Source: Anastatus disparis
Taxonomy: Eukaryota > Arthropoda > Insecta > Hymenoptera > Eupelmidae
Assembly: GCA_017163975.1 (NCBI GenBank)
Contig: JAFFSR010000136.1
Span: forward strand, 6,569,501 to 6,633,500
Direction of reading: 5' to 3'
DNA length: 64,000 nucleotides
In this document: positions 20,932 through 34,859 of the stretch, piece after piece
Numbering within the stretch: position 1 is the first letter of the stretch
Layout: the number at the start of each line of letters is the position of its first letter
Position numbers and translations under genes: made by a program
Notes under the pieces: generated by a model
Told to the model about the DNA's origin: nothing
The model's input: the letters and a program-made list of their open reading frames with translations, nothing else
Databases searched by the model: none

Positions 20932-23900
20932 ACGTTGCTGCAGCATCGTTATTGTTTGCTGCTGCAGGCGGATTTGGATCGTGCGACCGCTTCTTTTTTT
21001 TTATTCTCTCGAAAGAAGTTAGTTTTCGGCTTCGGAGATTATATTTTTTTCGTTCTTAAACATTTCACCAGTTTCTGTTGTTTCTTCTTCTTCTTATTTT
21101 TATTAGTTATTTTGCGGATGTAATTGAATTTAAAACGACTGCAGTGATCGAACGAGTTATCTCGAGGAATTCTTTTTGATTGTAAAATATGGATTTTAAC
21201 GATTTGAATTGAAGAAAGAATGCTTATACTGATTTGTATTTGAAAGTTGATAACTTTATATCAATAGCATATTGGCTACAATTACTGAGTTAGTCATGTC
21301 AAAACCTTGTACTATATTTTTAAATATAAAGAAAAATGTGGATATTATTTAACCTATACATCAGTTTAGATTGAACTTTACACGCGAGGCTTTTTTAATA
21401 AATCATTTTTAAAACCTTTGTAATAAAGAGATAAAATTAAATTTTATTTTTACTTATGTCATGTTAATTTTTTAAGGAAAAATTTATTAAAAAATTACAT
21501 ATGTAATATTTAACTGAACAAGCAATTTAATGTACATTTAAATGTTATTTTGTTTATTTTAAAATTATTTTATTAAATAAATAATTAAAAAATTTTTTAT
21601 TAGTAGATATTAAAAAAAGAACATTGTAACAATACCAAATTGTTGAAACTTAAACGAAAAACGAACGATCCCACGATCAAAGATTAAAAAAAGCTCTTTC
21701 TAAGAAGAGAGCTTTGCGAGCTATAAGTCCCTCTTGACTCACTACTAACGGTTTAATTAGCCGCGAAGCTTCTTTCATTCTGATATATATATAGATACGT
21801 ACAAAGTGAAGGCGAAAAGAGCGACGGGTTTTTCGCACTTTCATTACGTACAATTTTAAGCTAACCATTTACGAACTAAAACGAACTTTGCTGCAGTATT
21901 GGCAAAGTTTAAAAACACACAACTTCTTTATTGTACACCTCGAGAATTTTCTAAAAGAATATTTCGATGGCTGTATGCGTTTGGCCTTCGTATTGATATT
22001 GAAATCAATAAATTAATATAAAATGTCGTGAATTTTTTTTTTTCATAACTTTGTTTTAAATTTTAATGAAATATTAATGATGAATAATTTATAAAGTTAC
22101 ATTCTTTTTATGAAATTATTTTTATAATGCATAACGGTATGCTGCTATCGTATATAGGAAGAGAGAAGAGACGTTGGAAGAAGTTTTATATCTTCATTGA
22201 TAAAAACAATATTAATTGTAGCTATTAATATGTTCGTATTTATATGATCTAATTATTTTTTTATTATTGGAATATGAAGTCAAAGTTATGAATCAAATTT
22301 ATTTTCATTTTTTCTTTTCGTTCAACAATGAATAATTTATGATATGTTGTTCGACTTGTTTTATGAGTTTTATTAAGTGTTATTCATACCTTGAAAAGAA
22401 TACTATAAAAGATTGCAATTAAATGAATTTAATTAATTTTCATTTTAAATCTAATAAAAGAAATCTCAACCAAATATTTGTACGATAATTCAATTTGTTA
22501 ATATATCGAGCAATAACTCTGAGTTTATATCAATTATTTCCAGTAGTGACTCCTACAGCTCAAAATCATTAATATTTAGTCTTGACTTTAAATTATTACC
22601 TTGCAAATTTACGATGCACTGTAAATTTTGGTATTCGAAGCCCGTATCGAAACGCAAGTAAATAAATTTCGTTACTACGATACGTAAAAGAATGAAAAAA
22701 AAAAATAATAATAAAAGAGAAGCATTAAAATGTCAACTACTATTCGCCACGCAAAGTCGTACTTAAAAAATCAAACAGCTTTACATCTCAATTTTATAAC
22801 CCTTTTGGTAAATCTATATAAGGTAAAAAAATTAGAATTCAACTAACAACATTCCCACGAACAATATAAAAAAAGAAAGAAAAGGAAAAAGAAGAGATCG
22901 TTTGTTAAAAAAATTTCCTTGCATTGACATTCTCGAAACAAACCTATACCCATGCGAGGCATAAATCTTGTAGGCCGGTACATAAATGTCGCTATGTAAA
23001 TTACGCGCGAATAATCGCAGTATATGTAGCGAAACAAAGATTCTCTCACATGTATGTGTGTGAAAATGAAAAAAAATTTTCTCAGATTATTGATACACGC
23101 ATAGTTGTTGTGTTTTTTTTTTTCAATGAAAATTTTCAAAATTACGGTATCTAAATACGCGCCAGGAAGTTATGTTGATTATATACGCGTAGGTGGAATC
23201 TGGTTGCGACATTATTACGGGACACCTATAGAGAGAGGACCACTTTGTAAAGTATAAGTTGAGTACTCGCACAGTGCGAAGGCGGTTAAGAGCAAAGGAT
23301 TTACACGATTAAGTGTCGTCCTTTGAAGCTCTTTTTTTTAATGTAGGATGGAATACTGACTTTTGAAAGCTAGTCGACTGATTTATTGATGTTCGTTTTT
23401 TAGAAAGTTAAATTAAAATAGATACTAAATATATTTGATTTTTTAATTTTTTTTATATTTATGTGTGATTAGTTATTCCTTAAATTTGTTTTTGATAAAG
23501 GTGCTGCGTAAACTAATTAATTCCTCTTTTGAATTAACATCGGCCTAATTTATTATTTATAAATGCATTTTTTAAAAACCAACAAGCGGCCAAACAATGT
23601 AGTTATGTAATAACAACAAATTTGTCAAATGTTATTTCTGATTATTATTATTTCGACAGTGTTTTGTTTGAGCAAAGTTTATAAAAGTCTATACGAAGAA
23701 TTGCCGGCACTGTAAATTACAAATGTATCTTATCGTATGTCAAACCTACGCTCTATAGTTTTAAAATAAATTCAAAGATTTTCCAAGCTGCTGTAATACT
23801 AATTATAAGTACAACAAAAACTGTATTTTTTATATTTTTGAAACTACTGCAATTTTACAAAAATTAAATAGTTATAAAATTAAATTTCTATATTTATAAA

Positions 23901-26900
23901 TATTATATGATTCTAAAAAATTATTGTTTAAAATAGCATAGATCTTTAAACGAATAAGCAAACATAATTATTTGAACAATAACAAAATTAACAATAAATT
24001 AAAAATTTTTAATATTTATTGCATGATTGCGACAATAATTATATCTGTTATTAGAATAGAGTAATCTATGTTATTCATATATTAGCGACAATGAGCACTT
24101 ATAACACTAAATTTTCTTTTAAAGCTTTTTTCTAACGTGATGTGATTTATAGGAGTGAGAGCAATAAGATAAGAAATTTACATTCATTATAAGACATTTT
24201 TCACATGGAAAAGTTCTATTGTCTTCACTCTGGGTATCGTTTAAAAAATATATCGATAAGAATTATATTGAACGCATTTATATTCAATATCTCCTTTCTC
24301 ATTTTACTCAGAAAAGCTTAGCTTATTTCATCTTGAACATTATATTGTTTTTAAATTTTCGATCTTATTTAACAAAAGTTTTTAACAATTACATTTTATT
24401 TGAATTTAACTAATCATTTTATAAATTTTTATTTTGTAATGCCTAATCTCGCAATAACATTTAAATTTAAAAAAATATTAAACAAAAATAAGATTTCTTA
24501 GTAATATGGGTTGCACTATCATATTTTTTTTTTTTTAATTTGTAAATTTATAACTAATGTAAAAATATTGTTTTAAATTTTTAATTTTACAAACCATTGT
24601 TTTATGAAATTCAAAATATACTTTAAACAATGGTTAAAACAATTTTTAAAAATTGGTAAAAGCTTTTTATCAAATGAAAAAATTAATAAAGTTATTATTT
24701 CTCTCTAAAAGAGTAAACATTTATCATATTTCACAATAAAAGAATTTTTAAATATCACTGCAGTTTTATTATAAAAGAACACGTAAAATTTTTCTAACTA
24801 TTACAATTAACAAATTTAAAGTTGTTAATTCCACTAAATCATTTAACTTTCACACTATTCACTAATTTAACTATTTCACATTCTTTAAATTGAAAAAAAT
24901 GTTAATAGCAAAAACAAACCAATAATCATTTAACAATCAACAAAGAAATGCACAACATAACAAAAAAAAGCAATTTATATGAGCGCGCACATGAAAATCG
25001 TAGAAGCCGGCTACAGCTCTGGCAGCCTACTGATCAGTGTAGCGCCGCCGAGTCAACAGACAACCTGCTATATTCCTTTACTCATATAACACACCAGAGA
25101 GTGTTTTATAAAACTTGCTTCTCTTTCCCTCACTGAACCTCAACGCAATGTATACATGCACACGTACATTTATACCGTGTAACTCGTCCCTCGGTAAAAA
25201 TAAAAAAATATCTCTATGTATACTGTGCCTTTCCGTCTTTTTTACGCATAATAGTATATAACAAACTTTATGAAATTACATATATGTATACATATAGTTT
25301 TGCGTAGGATGCGTAATCAGAAGCAGTGCGGTTATTTGCTTTTTAAATTTTGTACGTTACAAATTTTTTTGCATGTTGATTTGATATTTTCGCTGTTATT
25401 TCTCCTTTTTTTTTAATTTTGTTATTTTGTAATTCTGTGAATTTGACGCTAATAAAAGTTGAATTTTATTTATTCGATATGTGGATATACTAAATTATTC
25501 GAATTTTGCATATTTTATTAAATATTAATGGTTTATTATTCAGAAATTAACATGAACTTTATATTAAAAATGTTAATGTAGGAGTTTTATTACGCTTAAC
25601 AGAATATTTTTCATATCAAAGTTATTTAATTTTGTTTTTTTCTTTATTTTTACTATTACAAAGTATAAACGAGAGCTTGAAATTTATATAGATTCATGCA
25701 AAATTCTCGTTTTGTTCGTGTCTCGTGAAACTTGAAACTGAGGATGGGTGGCATTTTCGTTAGACTTTCAAATGTGATTACCTTTTGATTTTGTTGTTTC
25801 TTTGGAAGGATTGCGAGGGTGATGCGCAGAATCGCTCTTTTTGCGCACATTAGTTTTCTCTCGTTTAGAGGCATGATTTATTTCATTGAAATTTCTAATG
25901 AATTTCAAAATAATTTCCGTTTTGAATATTCTTGAATTATATTAAAAGGATAACGAAATTTAAGAATAATGTACAGCGATAAATATAAGTTTATTTTGAA
26001 GAAAAGTATTGTACGATTAAAAGTTTAAAAAAAGAACAATAAGTTGCATTATAATGACCTCTTTTTTATCAATTGACATGAATATAATGTTTATTTTTTT
26101 TCTAAAGAAACAAGTGATAATTTTTGTGGAAGGCTAAATTTCTCATGACTTCGATAATAATGAAGCTTATTTATTTTATTCAAGGTAATTATTACATGTT
26201 TGTTAAGGTTAATTAATTATGCGATATCAGACCAATTAATAATTTTATTAACTTAATTTTTAATTGCCATTCAAATATCATATATAGCGAATATTGCGAA
26301 ATAGGTGTTATAACGTTAATTTCTTGCGATAACATCAGAAAGTTATTTCTGCACGCTTTTCTATGATGTTATAAACTTCAAAAAAGTAAAAATTCAAATT
26401 TTATGAAATAAATTTTTAAAAATATGATGTTTGAAAATCTATCATGTTAGATAGTTTTTATATTTACACTTTTATCATGAAATTTTTATTTTTTAGAAAA
26501 AAAATTAATAACAAGAAAATTTTTGACATTCAGTTTCAATAGTTTTGTAAATATAAATTGTCATAACTTTCATAAATATTAATCGACTTTCATGAAATTT
26601 GATAAATAAAACCTATATATTAGAAAAACTAATAAAAATGGAAAAATAAAAATGTAAATTCATGACTAGTTAACAATATTTGATTAAAAAATGATATTCA
26701 TTATATTTAATGCTTTTTTATTTTCACAAAAAAGGCAGCAAAGAATCTTATAAATAATAAATACTTTTTTTCAGCGAGAAAATTTCTAATAAATTTTTAT
26801 AAAAGTTTTTTTCCATAGGAATACATATAACATTACAGTAAGCTGACAAGATCTTTGTATTTTTCTACAATATGTTTGTAAACAATGACCTTGCTTGCAG

Positions 26901-29190
26901 TGTAAAAATAGAAGAAAAGTCATATAGACGCGTAAAATTTGGAGAAGTTAATAATTTTTTGAATTGTTTGAGGAATCATCAACTTAAAGAATAAATAAAA
27001 TCAATTCAAAATATTGAAAAATTAAAGGAAAATAAATACTACTTTCATGTAATCTTACTTTTTAAATAAATTATTATAATTTTTAAAAGTATAAATTTTT
27101 GTGTTTTTCACATCATTAAATATATTAATATTAATTAATATTATTACAATATTATTTTATCTAATAAATCAGAAATGTTAAGTTGTTGTCTAAAAATATA
27201 TTTATAAATTTAAACATTTACAATTTCTTTTTTTTCATTATCAGTTTTGCTATAAAATTTAAAAATTATGCGTGAAATTTTGTAAAAATCGATCAACGTT
27301 TATTGAAGTTATCACACTTTATGATTCATACATACTAAAAAATGTTTTTTTCCAATTTTTTTTAGAAAAATAATTCTAATAAAAATGTCATAAAAAAGAT
27401 AACATTTTAAATTTTACAACACAATATTTAAAAAAATTTATTTCATGAAAATTAAATTTTTATATTTTTGAACAATGATTTCCCACATTTTCGTGTACAA
27501 ACGTCCTTATTGTATTCAGATCTTTAATTTATATACGTTGTTAATTAAACTTTTTTTCTACATCAGGTTTTAATATAAATACATAAGTAAGAAAGAAACA
27601 TTCATTGTAACAATAGCTAAATTTCGTAATTTTTCAAAGTACAATAAAGTATCACGTACTCATTTTTACAAAAAATCGATTTAATATTTTTAAAGAAAAG
27701 GAAAGAAAAACGAAAAAAAAAACTAGTTCAAGACTTTTCAAACATTTTGCGATTGTAAATTCGATAAAAAGTAAATATACGAGCCACAAAGTTTTGACAA
27801 GTTAAAACCACATAGCGGGATACTTGTGTGCAAAACGAGACATGACGAGAAATAGAGAGAGAAAAAAATAGTGTGGAAATTAGAACTTGCGTAAATCCAA
27901 CATATTAGTACCTTCGATATAGTACATAAGTTGACTTGTTTGATAATGACATCGAGTTTAGTGAATTCTCAGATGCAAGTATTGCACGATGATGTAGTAA
28001 ATTTTTTTTTTACTAAAGGAAAAAGTAATAAAGATGTTTATATTAAACTAGTGTCAGATTGATTGTGCCTATAATAGAAAAGATGATTGACTTTAGTTGA
28101 TTTGCAAGTTTCTCCATAATTAGATTTTAATAAAAGAAATTTCACGAGCATAGTATGTTAGTTTTTCTTACATATAATGTGTCGTAAGAATTAATTAGTT
28201 ATGTTTACTTAATTTTTATGATGTAATCAATTTATAGTTAAGTATAGCCATTTTTTTCATTAATAATATATATTTTTATAAGAAATATGATTTGAGAAAA
28301 AATTTAACACTCAATACTATATTTAATTATACAAAATCATTGTTATAATTTATTGCGTGTTTATATATTTTGACCCATTAATTTAATTAATTATCTATTA
28401 ATAAAATTGTCATTAATCTAAGTAAAGAAATTTATCGGGATTTCGAAGAACAAAGCTTTGACGTATTTGAGAAAAAGAGAGAGAAATTCCAGAAATTGAT
28501 ATTTCGTACTAACTAAGATTAAGTGAAACAGCTTACAGAAATTTCGTAGAAATTAAAGTTCGAGTACGGAAATCGCAAATCAACTTGTAAAGAATGTTAA
28601 ATTAAAAGCTTGATATAATGATCTGAGTAATATGTACTTGCTAGTTGGTTATAAAAAATTTTTTTAAATGCATTTCCTATAAAAATAACGTTGTTCAACT
28701 GTGAACAATATTTTTATATAAGAAAACATGTTTTTTCGAAGGTATTATTTTGAAGTTTTCTTTTGTAAAAATTCATCGTACAAATTTTTCCTTGACTGAT
28801 CATAGAATTATGCCAGTTATTGTAAACAATAAATGATGAAATAATTTAGAAATCTCTTATCAAAACCTTTAAAAGTAATACTTAAAAAAATGTCTGTTTT
28901 ATCTTAAAAAATTAAACGTTACATACCCGTCATTTAATTTTAATTAACTCCCTTGCAGCATTGATAATCGCTAAAAATACGCCTGACTGGTTATACTAAA
29001 GAACAAAAAAAAGAAGAAAAAAAAAACCAAAAGAAAGAAAGCTATATCAAACTCTACTACTTTGCTCTCCCGAGCATCACTCACACTATGAAGTTTTTAA
29101 GCGTGTTAAAAAACATGCGTCGCAATCGTGCGATACTAAAGTCAAAAGGCTCCTAAATAGCAATATCAAAAGTCTTTTTAAAACCTAATT
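20932..29190. other. Intergenic region between Fak and the protease-homolog pair
   Basis: The genes on either side are divergently oriented. The interval holds pyrimidine-rich sequence just upstream of the candidate Fak exon, the inverted-repeat element at 26377-27473, and GC-richer patches near 21.65-21.95, 22.9-23.3, 25.0-25.3 and 25.65-25.9 kb. No supported coding exon or RNA gene was found. Confidence 0.55.
26377..27473. mobile_element. Non-autonomous element with long terminal inverted repeats
   Basis: The left end starts TTCAAAAAAGTAAAAATTCA at 26377. The reverse complement of the right end starts TTCAAAAATATAAAAATTTA at 27473. Similarity continues with ATGAAATAAATTTTT in both arms and, with interruptions, about 240 nt inward to a shared GATCGA/AATCGA segment (about 26,580 and 27,290). 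The interior of about 600 nt is AT-rich with no transposase-like frame. I saw no convincing target duplication. It is interpreted as an old DNA-transposon derivative or foldback element. Confidence 0.6.
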
Positions 29191-29200
29191 GGTATATATA
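29191..29200 (+). promoter_or_regulatory. TATA-box-like sequence upstream of protease homolog 1
   Basis: GGTATATATA lies about 220 bp before the ATG at 29419. The interval ends in GA-rich repeats immediately before the start. It is a plausible core promoter, but I cannot place the start site. Confidence 0.4.
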
Positions 29201-29418
29201 CGATAAAATTTAAACCAATGAAAAGAAAGTCCAATCGTAGTGTTCATACGCTGGCCTTTCTCATTCAGTTCTTTTTTCTATTTTCATTCTAACAGTAGAA
29301 AAAAAAGAGAGAGAGACGAAGAAGTAGATAAGTAAAAGAAGTAAGAAAAAAAAGAAGGAAGGAAAGGAAGTAAAGTCTTAGCACGTATAGAGTATAATCG
29401 TTTCAACCTCGAGCAAGG

Positions 29419-32400
29419 ATGCGCTGGTTACTTTTGTTACTGGTGATTTTTATCACGTCTGTACTAGTGTCGAACGTGGTAGGTTTTAAAAATTTTGGCA
29501 GAATTAAAAGAGAAGTCGAAGATTCGAAAAATAAGCTATGGATCACAAAGTCAGGAGCGATCAACGATGATTTACTTAATGTACAAGCTCTCATAGTTAA
29601 AGATGAGGAAATTTTGGCTGCTGATTGTAGACCCAGAAAGGATGATCAAAATGCCACCGACATTCGTTATTCGTGAGCGTAAACTACCTATAAACCCTCT
29701 TCTACATTTTTTTTTGTTTAACTTCCTTTTTTTTGCATTTTTTTTATTCTCGGATATTTACTGCTGAGCCTTTTGTCATGTATTGCCTTTCGTGAGTTTA
29801 TTTTGTGACGGTTGCTCTAACTTTTTTTTCGCGGTTAACGATTATCGGATTCTTTGTTTCTTTTATTTGTGTGCGAAACGGAAATATTTTAATTTTGTGG
29901 TATTTTTTTAAGGTGTTATACCGATTGTGCACGGAATAAAAATAAACATTTTAGTCTTTCATTAACATTTTTCTGGTATTTGATGTTGATAAAAAGGTTC
30001 TTTGTTCTTACAATGAAATAATATCATTAAAAGAAAGCTAATTTTAAATATGGTTCTAAATCTAATTTTCAGAGTTAAATATATAGCAAGCTCTTATCTT
30101 TTCTCATATATGATAAAATCTTAATAAATTATTTATAATTAAGCAAATGTCTTAATAATTTTTAATACACGGTTAAGTAGCAAAAAAAATAAATAAAATT
30201 AATCTAAGATTTTCTCACAGTAACTTGCATGTTTTGAAATTAAAGACTGTACCACGGAGATTTAGATTAGTGCAATTTTGCGAAACAACCATTTCTCACA
30301 ATTAAATTCAAGTAAATATAATTGTACTTATTTTTTTTTTTATAAATTCTCGAAAATTTGAAATAATATTACATTTTATTATTTATCATTTTAAATCAAA
30401 ATAAATTCATGTTCGACGAAAACAAAACGCTATTATTTTGAAAATAAAAGATTTTGCAACAATCACAATCAATAGATCTATTGTTCGGACGTTAAAAAAA
30501 AAAGATTCAATCAACACGTTGAAAAAAAAGGCTCGACCATGAATAAAATGCATTGCTGTAAAGTATAATCATATATAAAAATAACAATAAAAAGTAATTT
30601 TATTTGTATGTTTATATATCTATCGATGTGACAGAAACAAGAGATATCTGATGTGCTCAGGTTCGATACTGACCAATCGCTACATCTTGACTTCCGCTTC
30701 CTGCATTCATGAAGCTGTGTATATAAGGTAAGTTGATTGGACATTATGTAATCGTGTAGCAATCCGTTCCGACCGATTTCTCACTGCATATTATACTATT
30801 TTTAAAAGACTCTTTTATATATCTCGTGAACTTTTGCAAGTTTCAACTACGACTGACTTTTTTTGTATCGTAAATTTTTTATTTACACTCTAAATATCGC
30901 GAAATCGATTTCAGAGAATTGAACTGCATTCAATAAAGAATTTTGCTATCGATGAGATTTTCATTGTGCGCGGACGACAATAAAATTGAGTAACGATTAT
31001 TTTGTAATAGTGTCCTAACGTATCGGTTAAGTTATTATTTTACTTTTGTTATAAACAAAAATAATTGATTAACATGTTTAATTTTAATATTTAATACCAG
31101 GCACAATGTTAAAGCACCACTGGCTGCAATGATTGCACCATTTTCGGATAACGCGCAAGTTATTAAAATTTCAGAATATTATATTCATCCATCTCATGCA
31201 GCAGATCCTGAGGATGATAATCATAATCTATACAACGTTGCTATAGCAAAGCTTGCTTGCAGGTAGTACATTTACTATTTAGACTATAAAGTTCCCAAAT
31301 AATTTTGTAATTTTCAGATTAATGAAATAATGCTATTTTTGTTATATAATGCTAACACGTAATATTAAAATTTTTATTTTTATTTTTGTTAAATTACAAA
31401 AATATGAAATATATAATATTAATGTAGTAAAATTTGGAATTAGAAAATATGTAAACATATAATTAATTCCTGATTAAAACAAATAAACATATCTATTATA
31501 ATACAATAAAGCACATGCTATTGTACATTTTTCAAGGTAGTCATCTCAATTATTTCTATAAAATGTGTTTTTCATTCTATGAATAAAGTTTTTTTATTGA
31601 AATAATTGATATAATCTCTTTGAATGTTGCACAATTTTAAATTATTTTTAATAAAGGTCAAATGCATTTCCATTTTGTCAAATGAGATCATCAATTTTAA
31701 CGGCAAATAATAAGATATTCATGTAGGTCAGTAATTACTCTAAATGTGACTATAAAATATTTCAATTATTAATTTTAGGATTAAAAAGATGAACATAAAA
31801 ATGATTAAATTACCGGATCAACCAATTGATGAAAAATGTGAAGATGAAAGCTGTATAGTAGCCGTTATTAAGAAAACTAGCCAAGTAAGATTTTTTAAGT
31901 AATCACATTTGTTATTTATAATATAAATATAAAACTTTTTTAACAAAATAAAATCAAAAGTTCATTTATAATATCTAATTTTCACGAAACGAAATTGAAT
32001 TTATTTCTTTTCAAAGTTATTTTTATTGCAGTCAGGTTACAATATGTTTGAAGCTCGTGCAAAAGATGTAGAAGTTATCAGAGAAAAACGAGACCTATCA
32101 AAGATTATTGACCATTCAGAAACTACGAAGGAAACTGGAAATAAAGTTGCATTCTATAAAGATGAAAATGGAAAAGTTCTAAAAGTAGATAAGAATGAAT
32201 CGGTAGTTCAAGATTCGAATAAATCGAAAAAAACTAATAATGAAACTATGCAAAATATTAGTAAAATGATTATGAAAAGAAGTAAAAATATATTTTTATT
32301 TTTTTATCGTTATTAGTATAAATTAAAAATTTATTAATAATTTGGTTACTTGCTTCAATATTTTTCCAGGTACTGATATAAATAAAAATAATAATGATCA

Positions 32401-34083
32401 TAACTTCTTAAAAGATCTTGTAACTGAATCCGAAAAAAGATTTAAAAAGTTATCAATCCGATCGGTTGATGGTACTAGTGGGTGTCCACAAACTGGATCA
32501 CCAGTGATGTATAAAAAAGTTCAAGTAAAGTATAAAATAATCGTGCAAATTGCGCATAAATATCATCTATAAAATTTAATGTGTTTTATGAAACGGTTTT
32601 AGTCTGCTTTGATATCGACATCATGTGACGATAGACAGCCTGAAACACCTTGGGTTTACACAGATCTATACGATAATGTCGATTGGATAAATGAGATAAT
32701 AGGTAAAGGAGCTAAAAAGCCGAGACCCAATAGAAGAGATGGCACGAAAGGTTGCAGTACGTGCGTCTACAATTACTTTATCAATTACGATTTCAAAGGA
32801 AACACTACGTGCATTAAAAAATTATTTTCCGCTGATCAACTTAGTAGTTTAAATATTCCGGACCTTGATTCACTTGATTGCAATGATACAAATAGTCATG
32901 TCGATATTAATGAAAACAAAACGAAATCGGTCGATGCTCAAAATCAAGCTTACTGGAGAGCCGTTAATGATTTGTACAGCAGTAACATTGAACCACAAGA
33001 AAACGGTATTGCAAAAAATCAAAAACTTGAAAATAATAGCACACAAACGAAAAGCAACGAAAATAGTAATCAATCAGAATCTGTAAAAAATATCAATATA
33101 GAAAATGAAGGAAACAATACAAAAAAATTAAAACCAGAACATCAGTTAGAAGATTCAAATCACAATACTGGAAAAAAGAATTTAAAAAATAATCACAAAA
33201 CAGAAGACGAAAATGCAAATAGAGCAAATTTAAAAAAAGAAGATAATAAAGATGAAAGCAATTATAAAAGCAAAAAAGAAAATGAAAAAGGTAAAGAAAA
33301 GAATAGAGGAGACAAAGAACAAGATCAAGATGAAGAAGATAAAGATAAAAACCAAGATGAAGAAATATATGAAGAATATAGCAGTGAAGAAGAAGATGAT
33401 GAAGAGTATGACGAATTATATAAAGAAATATATGAAGAAAATAGCAGCGAAGAAGAAGATTATAAAGATAATAACGGAAAAAAATCCAAAAATAATAGTC
33501 CCAAATCAAAAAATCAAGTTAATAACAACAAAATATCAAGAACAAAATCAAATAACGCAAATAAAAATAATAAAATGCCAAAACAAAAATTACAAAATAA
33601 AAGTAATAATACTGATCAAAAGTTTAAAAAGTATTTAGAAAAATTAATAGAAGATGAATCACAAAAGGATAAATCTAAGCAAGGACAGGTAAATAAAAAT
33701 CACAAAAAGAAAAAACAAAAATCACAAAATCAGGACGGTATTGAAAGAAAATTAAATAATCGAAAACAATTAAGATTCTACAATGATTACGACGATGAAA
33801 ATGACACTGTAGAGGTGAGTCTTAAAATTTACTTTGTTATTTTTCATTAATTTATTGAATTTAAAAATGAAATTTAATTTTGGTATTTCATACAAATATT
33901 ATTAGAAGAATTTTAAAATTAATGCAGTTATGTAAAATAAAAATAAATTTTTCTTTAAAGAAACGTGAATCATCGGACGAATCCAATGATTATGATAGAC
34001 TGATAGCTGCTGGAATACCTGCAAGATATGCTCCTCTTTACAAAATATTTTTAGAAGAGATGCATCAAGCAAAGAAGAATTGA
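29419..34083 (+). CDS. Secreted serine protease homolog 1, catalytically dead, with charged C-terminal tail
   Basis: Eight exons with consistent GT-AG sites and phases: 29419-29672, 30635-30727, 31101-31262, 31779-31884, 32032-32281, 32370-32524, 32603-33814 and 33961-34083 (784 aa). Signal peptide at about 1-22, then a GRIKR site. The chymotrypsin-like core is recognisable from CSGSILTNRYILTSASC (92-108), IHPSH...YNVAIAKLAC (144-169), GCPQTGSPV (326-334) and WVYTDLYDNVDWI (357-369). Compared with LTAAHC, DIAL and GDSGGP, catalytic His is Ser107, Asp is Asn161 and Ser is Thr330, so it cannot be a protease. The Cys42-58 and Cys191-220 type pairs persist. A charged insert (about 222-320) follows REKR. 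After the core come a Cys-containing segment and a Lys/Asn/Glu/Asp-rich tail (about 430-784) with an acidic repeat at 594-630. A tandem paralog follows. Function unknown; an extracellular cofactor, binding or decoy role is inferred. Confidence 0.88.
33362..33460 (+). repeat. 63-bp in-frame repeat encoding acidic Tyr/Ser motif
   Basis: GAAATATATGAAGAA begins at 33362 and again at 33425, a period of 63 bp (21 codons). The unit reads EIYEEYSSEEEDDEEYDELY (plus Lys); the second copy starts EIYEENSSEEEDY. Tyr residues lie in strongly acidic surroundings, typical of sulfation sites in secreted proteins. SSEEE fits the S-x-E pattern of secretory-pathway casein-type kinases. The modifications are predictions. 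Confidence 0.85.
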
Positions 34084-34301
34084 TAACATTATTTTTTAAA
34101 TATAGTTAATATGTATGTAAACATGAATTTTTTTTAAGTTAATTAACTTACGAATTCTTGAAATTTATTTTATTTTATTAATAATTTTTAGTGTATCAGA
34201 CTATTTTTATACAAAAACAAAATTATCTGTAGTTTAGATGTTCTCTCAATTTTTCACGTAAAACCTTGAATAATTTATTTCATTTAACATTAATGTGTAA
34301 C

Positions 34302-34307
34302 AATAAA
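34302..34307 (+). terminator. Candidate poly(A) signal of protease homolog 1
   Basis: AATAAA about 220 bp after the TGA at 34081-34083, the first clear consensus downstream. In DNA this AT-rich such hexamers are common by chance. Confidence 0.4.
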
Positions 34308-34749
34308 AATTTATTAATAATAAAATTACATTTTATTTTTATATTTTTTAGCAGCATTGTTTTTAATTATATTGCAAAATGTTATCAAAAGATTAAATAA
34401 TATAATTCTGTAGATTTGGTTCTGAATAATAAAAATGGTATGTTTCTGGAAACTGTTTTTTAAACATTGACTTTTCAATTGCTATTATGCACTTATTCAT
34501 GTACTATAATGCAAACAAAACGTACACAATAAAAAAAGCCCCAACTATGCACAGAGCACGCCTTTGGTTAAACCAAAGAGTACTTTAAAAAAAAAATCAA
34601 AGTTTGTTCATGTTCGTATAGGTTGTTTTAATGATCGACCGATTAGGCCAATCTTAATTGAGCGTATAGCGATATGAGAAAATAAAGAGAAGCCAGTCAC
34701 AGTCAGCGAAGCGAAATTTGTGCGTCTCGAAGAAGGCGTTATACGCGTT

Positions 34750-34774
34750 TATATATATACACGCATAAGTCAGT
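34750..34774 (+). promoter_or_regulatory. Core-promoter candidate of protease homolog 2 (TATA plus initiator)
   Basis: TATATATAC at 34750-34759 is followed about 20 bp later by TCAGT at 34770-34774, the arthropod initiator pattern. The ATG is at 34860, giving a short 5' UTR. The spacing is slightly shorter than the usual TATA-to-start distance. Confidence 0.45.
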
Positions 34775-34859
34775 AGTAATGCATTCACGAGGTCTTTGAC
34801 TTTCCTTTCATTTCTCCCTTTTAATTCTCTTCTCAAGAGCCAAAAACTATTTAAAAGTC

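Noticed and set aside
33093..33509. 138-codon minus-strand frame rich in Leu, Phe, Tyr and His
   Set aside because: It lies antisense to the Lys/Asn/Glu/Asp-rich tail of protease homolog 1; reverse-complementing such codons produces this composition.
33252..33638. 128-codon Lys/Ile-rich plus-strand frame
   Set aside because: Alternative-frame shadow of the same purine-rich exon; no independent start context or splice support.
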